From Cytophagales bacterium (GTDB lineage Bacteria; Bacteroidota; Bacteroidia; Cytophagales; Cytophagaceae), in the NCBI GenBank assembly GCA_025360235.1, contig JANYCO010000309.1:1-5533 (forward strand): a DNA stretch of 5,533 nucleotides, in the 5' to 3' direction. Below, one piece after another: positions 1 through 4,452 of the stretch. Under the pieces are notes generated by a model. The model did no database searches, was not told where the DNA came from, and saw nothing but the letters and a program-made list of their open reading frames with translations. The stretch's first letter is position 1; each line of letters opens with the position of its first letter. The translations under genes and the position numbers were made by a program.

Positions 1-297
1 GTTCCTATGATCGCTATTGGGGCGCAGGGAGTGATGTCGGTGGTAGCAAACGCTTACCCAGCCCAGTTCTCAAAGATGCTTAAACTTGCTCTTAATAATG
101 ATTTTAAAGGCGCAACAGAGGTTCTTAAAATGTTTATAGACATCAATCCTTTCTTATACGAAGAAGGCAACCCTGTAGGTATTAAACAAGTTTTGTCATT
201 ACTGGGAATATGTGGTACGCATGTTCGCTTGCCGCTTGCTGCTGCATCTGATGGGTTGAAGGAGAAATTGAAAACAGCAATGATTGAAATAAAATAA
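1..297 (+). CDS. dapA: 4-hydroxy-tetrahydrodipicolinate synthase, C-terminal part (5' end outside window)
   Basis: This is the last 98 codons of an open frame that enters from the left edge and stops at TAA 295-297. The family is a cytosolic class I aldolase that condenses pyruvate with aspartate semialdehyde, the first committed step to diaminopimelate and lysine. Visible family features are a glycine-containing strand followed by GVMSVVANAYP, then the helix-rich C-terminal region with NPFLYEEGNPVGIKQVL and the terminal (H)VRLPLAAAS block, all typical of DapA C-termini. The Schiff-base lysine and catalytic tyrosine would lie upstream and cannot be checked. The first ATG in the frame, at 7, is internal to the domain and not a start. 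Other members of the DHDPS/NAL family (N-acetylneuraminate lyase and similar) share the fold, but the GVMSVVAN and RLPL blocks favour DapA. No partner gene follows in the same direction within 255 nt, so it probably ends its transcript here. Confidence 0.88.
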   Translation, partial: VPMIAIGAQGVMSVVANAYPAQFSKMLKLALNNDFKGATEVLKMFIDINPFLYEEGNPVGIKQVLSLLGICGTHVRLPLAAASDGLKEKLKTAMIEIK

Positions 298-301
298 AAA
301 A

Positions 302-350
302 TGTGTGTATGTACTGATGGGATGTCTTTTCAGGTTGGTACATACACACA
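302..350. terminator. Perfect 13-bp inverted repeat after dapA, candidate terminator
   Basis: The arms 302-314 (TGTGTGTATGTAC) and 338-350 are exact reverse complements, separated by a 23-nt loop that can add a few wobble pairs. The hairpin begins 5 nt after the dapA stop codon, the position of a transcript-end structure. The right arm is not followed by a T tract on the + strand. The left arm is preceded by an A-rich run (292-301), so the canonical stem plus U-tract exists only for transcripts on the - strand. It could be a 3' mRNA-stabilising hairpin, a weak dapA terminator, or a terminator for antisense transcription. The inverted repeat itself is certain; its role is not. Confidence 0.5.
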
Positions 351-437
351 CTTATTGAGGTTCCGGAAGGTGACAAATACTTACGAGCATCACTGAATCA
401 CAGCTATTCGTCATTAGCAAATCTACTAGCTAAATAA
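318..437 (+). other. Short coding-like frame without a usual start, possible gene remnant
   Basis: Between the in-frame TGA at 315-317 and TAA at 435-437 there are 39 open codons. The last 27, from 354, read like ordinary protein (for example EVPEGDKYLRASLN and HSYSSLANLLAK), and the DNA at 357-434 is less AT-rich than the following 100 nt. No ATG, GTG or TTG exists in the frame; only an ATT at 354 could serve. It overlaps the right arm of the inverted repeat. I do not recognise a family. It may be the decayed tail of a lost gene or chance. Confidence 0.18.
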
Positions 438-552
438 ATTTCCATCAATCGCTCTTTATAGGTATTTATTTAACAGAAGTTGTATTAAATGGATAATATT
501 TGTTATTATTACAATATAATTACTCGTTGCCATAGCTCAAATAACTAACCAA

Positions 553-1272
553 TTGAATAATAATAAGTTTGAAATATTTAACAACCCTGACTTTATTCAA
601 TTGATTGAATTAAGTCCAATAGTTGTTGGAGTATTTAATTTTGACACATTTGGGTACGAATATTTGAGCAAAAACATAGAAGATTTTTTTGGTTTCAAAT
701 TGGAAGAATATTTTAAAGGAGGATTGAGTTTTAAATATTCAACTTTAAATAAAGTACATGCCGATATAATAGCTACAAATATTTTTCCGATTTATATGGA
801 GCATTGTGTAAAACATTCAGCAAATGGTGGAGTAAAAAACCTTCGTTTTTCATACGAATACTTGGTGAATTGCAAATCCGGTAAATCGATCTGGTGTTTA
901 CATCAATTTACTATAATTAAAGTGGACAGTAACGGTTACCCAATACTTGATCTGTTTTATATCTCCGATATAAACGAATCGAAAAAAGATGACCTGATCA
1001 ATTTTAACATTGCACAAAAAAATGCAGATGGAGTATATGAAACGATCTATTCTGCTGCCTACCAGACAAGAGATCTGGCGCTTCTTTCCAGTAGAGAAAT
1101 GCAAATATTAAAACTCCTGTGTGAAGGAAATTCTACACCTAAAATAGCTGAAAAATTGCACCTTAGTGAGCACACAGTTAAAACACATCGTAAGAATATT
1201 TTGCAGAAAATGGAAGTAAAAAATACGATGGATATTGTGAACATGGCATATGCAAAAGGATTGTTTCGATAG
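553..1272 (+). CDS. PAS-like/LuxR-type helix-turn-helix transcriptional regulator
   Basis: The product is a 239-residue predicted cytosolic DNA-binding regulator. Residues about 13-145 look like a single PAS-type sensor fold, with SPIVVGVFNFD near the start, an FFGF segment typical of PAS helices and a closing YISDINESKK strand. Residues about 177-238 are a LuxR/GerE DNA-binding domain: LLSSREMQILKLL, then a recognition helix in SEHTVKTHRKNILQKM, ending in NMAYAKGLF. There is no receiver domain or phosphoacceptor aspartate, so it is not a classical response regulator and its signal is unknown. The frame is open upstream only to the TAA at 517-519 and contains no ATG before residue 82, inside the PAS region, so the TTG at 553 is the best start; no clear ribosome-binding site is seen. 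GH44 follows 91 nt downstream on the same strand, which suggests local control of that enzyme, but this is inference. Family assignment is firm; target and ligand are unknown. Confidence 0.85.
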   Translation: MNNNKFEIFNNPDFIQLIELSPIVVGVFNFDTFGYEYLSKNIEDFFGFKLEEYFKGGLSFKYSTLNKVHADIIATNIFPIYMEHCVKHSANGGVKNLRFSYEYLVNCKSGKSIWCLHQFTIIKVDSNGYPILDLFYISDINESKKDDLINFNIAQKNADGVYETIYSAAYQTRDLALLSSREMQILKLLCEGNSTPKIAEKLHLSEHTVKTHRKNILQKMEVKNTMDIVNMAYAKGLFR

Positions 1273-1331
1273 TTAAAGTGTATTCAATACATTATTTTTT
1301 AAATAATTATAATTTTTTCTACATTAAATTG

Positions 1332-1339
1332 TATCTTTA
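1332..1339 (+). promoter_or_regulatory. Possible Bacteroidota-type -7 element for the GH44 gene
   Basis: TATCTTTA matches the Bacteroidota -7 consensus TAnnTTTG at all but the last base. It lies 24 nt before the ATG at 1364, giving a short leader if used. The expected TTG near -33 is not present; that position holds only a T-rich run (1313-1318). The match is weak evidence in such AT-rich DNA. Confidence 0.25.
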
Positions 1340-1349
1340 ACTTCTACTC

Positions 1350-1364
1350 TACGTTAAAATCGTA
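1350..1364. promoter_or_regulatory. TACG-N7-CGTA inverted repeat overlapping the GH44 start
   Basis: Half-sites TACG (1350-1353) and CGTA (1361-1364) are inverted around a 7-nt AT-rich spacer, and the last base is the A of the GH44 ATG. The same half-sites with an 8-nt spacer occur twice upstream of the small exported protein gene in this window. LuxR/NarL-type regulators bind inverted half-sites as dimers, and two such proteins are encoded here. The location at the start codon would fit repression better than activation. Operator function is inferred. Confidence 0.28.
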
Positions 1365-3259
1365 TGTCTTATACATTACGTCTGTTACTTCTTATTTCCT
1401 TTTCCTACTATTCTTATTTAGCGGCACAACCAATAAATTTAACGGTAGATGCTGTTCAAAATATCAACCCAATTTCTCCCTGTATTTATGGCAGAAACAA
1501 CAGCCTCTCGGATGATCCTGCAAAACCAGTTTCAGCTGCCGATTGGACAATATACAAAGATGCCAACTTGAGAATGTTTAGAGAAAGTGGAGGGAATAAT
1601 TCCACTAAATACAATTGGCGGTTAAAACTATGTAGTCATCCTGACTGGTATAACAATGTGTACATGCACGACTGGGATTACAGTGCTAATTCTTTGCTCA
1701 ATAATACTTCTGGTACCCAAGGACTTTATGCCTTTCAGTTGCTTGGAAAAGTGGCCTCAAACAAAAACAATAATTTCAATGACTTCACCTATAATCTGGC
1801 AAACGGAAATATCAATATGGATAAAAACTGGGCTGGAGGAGGGGGACCAGTTGCCTACGGGGGAAATGGAACTTTAGGAAACCCTAACTTATATCTTGAA
1901 AACTGGACAGCAGATTCTACAGTTGGAATTTTAAATAACTGGTTTACTACTTTATCGATGGACCAAACCAGATTTAAGTATTGGAACATGGACAATGAAC
2001 CGGAAATCTGGCAGAGTACTCATGATGATATTGCCAGTTCTGCTATAACAGCGGAAATATACATGCAAAAATATTTTGCAGTCGCAAAAGCAGCCCGCCA
2101 GAAATATCCTAACATTAAGCTTACCGGACCTGTTTCTCCAAATGAATGGCAGTGGTATACCTGGAACGACAACAAAGTTCATTATGCTGTAGATGGCAAG
2201 GATTATTGCTGGCTTGAGTATTTTATAAAAAGAATTGCCGAAGAAGAACAAGCTTCCGGAGTAAGACTTCTTGATGTGATTGATTTGCATTTTTATCCTT
2301 CAACAGCTGGTAATCCCAATCTTACTTTACAATTGCATCATATCTGGTTCGATAAACAATGGGATTATTCGGCTGCAAATGGTGTTAAGGTGACAGGTTC
2401 TGGAAATTGGGACAATACGATTACCAAAGAATTTGTATTCGAACGTTGTAACCAATGGCTTACCAAATACAAAGGCGCGAACCATGGAGTAACTTTTGCT
2501 TTGTCAGAATATGGTTCTATAGATGGTTCAAATGCAAACGTGGTAGCATGTTGGTACGCATCACATTTAGGAGTATTTGCTAATAATGGAGTTGAATACT
2601 TTACTCCCTGGGACTGGTATGCCGGGCAATGGGAAGTGATGAATTTGTTCAGTAATAATTTTGGACAGTTTTCTACTTTAGCAAGTTCGTCTAATGAGAC
2701 TACTATGTCCGCCTACTCATCACTTTCAAGTGATGGAGATTCTTTAATGATTGTTGTTGTAAATCGTGACAGGGTTAATGCTCGTACTGCAGCGATTTCA
2801 ATTCAAAACTTTATCCCGTCTGCTACATTGGTTAATGGATATCAATTGGCAAATTTACCATCTACTGAAACATTTGTTTCAAAATCAAATAATTCCCTTC
2901 AGTCAAAGACATTTACGATTACAGGGGGAAATCAAATTTCTTTTAGTGCCCCCAAATTGTCTGTAACACTGATTCAGATTCCAACCAATCAGTCAGTAAC
3001 AATACCTACAGGAGTTTTGGCCAAATCAAGTATTCGACTTGAGCTGTTTCCTAATCCTGTTAAAAACAAACTTACTATCGATACCAAAAATACAGGAGAG
3101 AGCTCTATTAGTATTCATAATATGCTCGGAGAATCTTTCGGACAATGGAATTCTAATGATATTTTATCTGTCGATTGTGCTTCTTTTCCTTCAGGAACTT
3201 ATGTGATTCAGGTGATCAGTGGTGATAATGTAACAACTCGAAAATTTATAAAAGAATAA
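1364..3259 (+). CDS. Secreted GH44 glycoside hydrolase (endo-beta-glucanase/xyloglucanase type) with T9SS sorting domain
   Basis: The protein has 631 residues. Residues 1-21 form a signal peptide (hydrophobic LLLLISF core, likely cut after LAA). The GH44 catalytic module follows: IYGRN at 41-45; ESGGNNSTKYNWR at 74-86; NMDNEPEIW at 208-216 with E212 matching the family acid/base glutamate; RLLDVIDLHFYP at 301-312; ALSEYGS at 379-385 with E382 matching the nucleophile. A beta-sandwich continues to about 541. Residues about 556-631 form a type A T9SS sorting domain (LELFPNPVKNKLTI start, FPSGTYVIQV, terminal TRKFIKE). Family members cleave internal beta-1,4 bonds of soluble cellulose derivatives, xyloglucan and related plant glucans by a retaining mechanism. 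The predicted path is Sec export to the periplasm, then T9SS transfer to the surface or medium with loss of the tail. There is no separate carbohydrate-binding module. ATG 1364 is chosen because the signal peptide starts there. A PAS/LuxR regulator precedes it. Family is secure; exact substrate is not. Confidence 0.93.
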   Translation: MSYTLRLLLLISFSYYSYLAAQPINLTVDAVQNINPISPCIYGRNNSLSDDPAKPVSAADWTIYKDANLRMFRESGGNNSTKYNWRLKLCSHPDWYNNVYMHDWDYSANSLLNNTSGTQGLYAFQLLGKVASNKNNNFNDFTYNLANGNINMDKNWAGGGGPVAYGGNGTLGNPNLYLENWTADSTVGILNNWFTTLSMDQTRFKYWNMDNEPEIWQSTHDDIASSAITAEIYMQKYFAVAKAARQKYPNIKLTGPVSPNEWQWYTWNDNKVHYAVDGKDYCWLEYFIKRIAEEEQASGVRLLDVIDLHFYPSTAGNPNLTLQLHHIWFDKQWDYSAANGVKVTGSGNWDNTITKEFVFERCNQWLTKYKGANHGVTFALSEYGSIDGSNANVVACWYASHLGVFANNGVEYFTPWDWYAGQWEVMNLFSNNFGQFSTLASSSNETTMSAYSSLSSDGDSLMIVVVNRDRVNARTAAISIQNFIPSATLVNGYQLANLPSTETFVSKSNNSLQSKTFTITGGNQISFSAPKLSVTLIQIPTNQSVTIPTGVLAKSSIRLELFPNPVKNKLTIDTKNTGESSISIHNMLGESFGQWNSNDILSVDCASFPSGTYVIQVISGDNVTTRKFIKE

Positions 3260-3276
3260 ACAACACCAAAGTCATA

Positions 3277-3312
3277 AAAAAAGGAGTCCAATAATTATTG
3301 GACTCCTTTTTT
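3277..3312. terminator. Bidirectional rho-independent terminator
   Basis: This is a perfect 36-nt palindrome centred between 3294 and 3295. Its core arm GGAGTCCAAT pairs with ATTGGACTCC around a short AATT centre, flanked by six A on the left and six T on the right, so either strand gives a GC-containing hairpin followed by a U tract. It lies 17 nt after the GH44 stop and 15 nt after the stop of the convergent small gene, exactly where a shared terminator is expected. Confidence 0.93.
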
Positions 3313-3327
3313 GTTAAACATTTTCGA

Positions 3328-3666
3328 TTACAAACCTTGTTGGTGTTTATAACTGCTGTGGTTTGTTTTTTCGATGTTAATGAAATGATCTTTAAATTTC
3401 ACATTTCCTTTTTCCCTGTTTTGTTGTTTGTAGTTTCCGTTAATTTTATCTTTTTCAGGTTTTGTAAAAGAATATTTTAACTTGTTACCAGGTGAAGAGG
3501 GCATAATGTGTTTGTAATTCCCATTAGGCTCTACACTTGCATTTGTTTTTACGTTTTCTTTTTTCGTTTTTTTGTTGTCGTCTTTTGGTGATACAGCAAA
3601 AACATTTCCGGCTAACATGATCAGGGAACTGACTACAGCTACTGATCTTACTATTGACTTTTTCAT
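3328..3666 (-). CDS. Small exported lysine-rich protein of unknown function
   Basis: The 112-residue product begins MKKSIVRSVAVVSSLIMLAG and has a typical Sec signal peptide, probably cut after NVFA (residue 24). There is no lipobox cysteine, and the protein has no cysteine at all, so it is predicted to be soluble in the periplasm or outside the cell. The mature part of about 88 residues is hydrophilic and rich in Lys and Asn, hence probably basic. It carries a degenerate repeat: NGNYK at 48-52 followed by GNKLKYSF (60-67), and NGNYK at 76-80 followed by GNVKFKDHF (87-95). I do not recognise the family. The ATG at 3666 fits the signal peptide exactly. The gene lies downstream of the two-component operon on the same strand, separated by 144 nt with candidate operators, so it may be a target of that system or the distal end of its transcript. 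It shares a bidirectional terminator with GH44. It is likely real: the signal peptide is convincing and the convergent terminator is placed for it. Confidence 0.75.
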   Translation of the reverse strand: MKKSIVRSVAVVSSLIMLAGNVFAVSPKDDNKKTKKENVKTNASVEPNGNYKHIMPSSPGNKLKYSFTKPEKDKINGNYKQQNREKGNVKFKDHFINIEKTNHSSYKHQQGL

Positions 3667-3712
3667 ATGACTATTATTTAAAGGTTAATTTTTTTGTGCT
3701 TTTCTTATGATA

Positions 3713-3720
3713 TAAAATTA
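3713..3720 (-). promoter_or_regulatory. Possible Bacteroidota -7 element for the small exported protein gene
   Basis: On the - strand this reads TAATTTTA, matching TAnnTTTG except for the last base, about 46 nt before the ATG at 3666. No TTG sits at the expected -33 distance. A second stretch, TATTATTTG on the - strand at 3725-3733, is an alternative with one extra spacer base. Either choice leaves the two TACG-N8-CGTA motifs upstream of or overlapping the -33 region, where activator sites would lie. Confidence 0.22.
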
Positions 3721-3743
3721 GCCTCAAATAATAGGGAATAGAA

Positions 3744-3759
3744 TACGGTAAGAAGCGTA
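3744..3759. promoter_or_regulatory. Candidate operator, TACG-N8-CGTA, proximal copy
   Basis: TACG at 3744-3747 and CGTA at 3756-3759 form an inverted repeat with an 8-nt spacer, 78-93 nt upstream of the small exported protein start. An identical arrangement lies 47 nt further upstream. Inverted half-sites of this size suit a dimeric LuxR/NarL-type regulator, and the adjacent operon encodes one. Which protein binds is inferred. Confidence 0.42.
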
Positions 3760-3790
3760 AAAATAGTGCGGTCTTAAACGTAATTTGATC

Positions 3791-3806
3791 TACGTAGAAT
3801 TGCGTA
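3791..3806. promoter_or_regulatory. Candidate operator, TACG-N8-CGTA, distal copy
   Basis: TACG (3791-3794) and CGTA (3803-3806) are inverted around an 8-nt spacer; the pairing extends by one C:G at 3790/3807. The site starts 4 nt after the response regulator stop codon (reading on the - strand) and 125-140 nt upstream of the small exported protein start. The short 5-bp stem is not followed by a T run, so it is a poor terminator and more likely a protein-binding site. Confidence 0.42.
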
Positions 3807-3810
3807 GGTG

Positions 3811-4449
3811 TTAGATTAAACCTTTCTCCATCGCCAGTTTTACCAGTTCTGCGGTATTATGGACATCGAGTTTTTTCATTAAATTATTTCTGTGGGTGTC
3901 TACAGTTCGGGAACTTATAAAAAGTTTGTCCCCAATTTCCTTTGAACTTAATCCATTGACGATCTCTTTTAAAATGTCAGATTCGCGTTCAGTAAGTTTT
4001 CCCTGAAGCTGGTCGGTATCGGATTTACGATGCAACTCTTCCATTAGAATAGAAGAAACCTGCTGATTAAAATATTTCTGTCCAGTTAAAACCATTTGAA
4101 TAGCCCGGTGAAGCTCCTCGTAATCTACATTTTTAAGAAGATAACCATTAGCGCCTGACTTGGCTGCTTTAATAATGTATTCCGGTTCTTCATGCATAGT
4201 CAGGAGAATAATTTTTACATCAGGAAGCATTTTTTTTAATTCAGAAAGCGCTTCAAAACCATTAAGTATGGGCATACTAATATCTGCCAGAACAACTTCC
4301 GGAAGGAATTCAGAAGCAAGTTCTAATAGTTGTTTTCCATTTTCAGCCTCACCCACAATTTTATAATCTTCATTTCGGGAAAGCATAGTTTTAATGCCAT
4401 TTCTGATAAGGGCATGATCGTCGGCAATTATTATTTTTGTTTCACTCAT
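3811..4449 (-). CDS. NarL/LuxR-family two-component response regulator
   Basis: The product has 212 residues from the ATG at 4449. Residues about 3-120 are a receiver domain: acidic pair D10-D11 (IIIADDH), phosphoacceptor D56 in VLADISMP, T84 in ILLTMH and K106 in YLLKNV. After a linker, residues about 150-212 form a LuxR/GerE DNA-binding domain (LTERESDILKEIVNG, recognition helix in SSRTVDTHRNNLMKKL, end LVKLAMEKGLI). It is expected to be phosphorylated by the kinase encoded immediately upstream and then to bind DNA as a dimer in the cytosol. A TTG codon at 4452-4450 directly precedes the ATG; using it would add one residue and abut the kinase stop. I prefer ATG, which leaves 3 nt between the genes and gives the usual MSETKIIIADDH start. 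The tight spacing shows co-transcription. All key receiver residues are intact. The targets are unknown; the TACG-N8-CGTA sites just downstream are candidates. Confidence 0.95.
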   Translation of the reverse strand: MSETKIIIADDHALIRNGIKTMLSRNEDYKIVGEAENGKQLLELASEFLPEVVLADISMPILNGFEALSELKKMLPDVKIILLTMHEEPEYIIKAAKSGANGYLLKNVDYEELHRAIQMVLTGQKYFNQQVSSILMEELHRKSDTDQLQGKLTERESDILKEIVNGLSSKEIGDKLFISSRTVDTHRNNLMKKLDVHNTAELVKLAMEKGLI

Positions 4450-4452
4450 CAA

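Larger units (their letters stand above)
298..552. other. Gene-free interval between dapA and the PAS/LuxR regulator
   Basis: This 255-nt stretch holds the post-dapA inverted repeat, a short frame at 318-437 with coding-like composition but no usual start codon, and an AT-rich segment from about 435 on that must contain the regulator's promoter. A TA-N3-TTTG stretch at 494-502 resembles the Bacteroidota -7 element but has one extra base in the spacer and no well-placed TTG about 19 nt upstream, so I do not call it a promoter. I see no tRNA, riboswitch or repeat array. Confidence 0.5.

Noticed and set aside
182..376. 64-codon - strand frame over the end of dapA
   Set aside because: It lies mostly antisense to the well-supported dapA coding sequence, and its product reads like low-complexity reverse-frame sequence.
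301..396. 31-codon ATG frame directly after dapA
   Set aside because: It consists largely of the two arms of the inverted repeat (MCVCTDG..., TYTHLL), lacks a ribosome-binding site and does not read like a protein.
493..520. Imperfect inverted repeat (ATATTTGT / ACAATAT) upstream of the PAS/LuxR gene as an autoregulatory operator
   Set aside because: The arms need a bulge to pair and are AT-rich, and the half-sites do not match the TACG motif found elsewhere in the window.
1291..1318. AT-only inverted repeat and T run between the PAS/LuxR gene and GH44
   Set aside because: The ATAATTAT palindrome contains no G or C, so the hairpin would be too weak to act as a terminator; it is expected by chance in such AT-rich DNA.
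1952..2290. 112-codon - strand frame inside GH44
   Set aside because: It is fully antisense to conserved GH44 catalytic motifs and has no recognisable domain.
3298..3480. 60-codon + strand frame opposite the small exported protein gene
   Set aside because: It starts inside the terminator palindrome and its Phe/Val-rich product is the usual shadow of a Lys/Asn-rich gene; the opposite strand has a clear signal peptide.
4160..4366. 68-codon + strand frame inside the response regulator
   Set aside because: It is antisense to the receiver domain, including the phosphoacceptor region.
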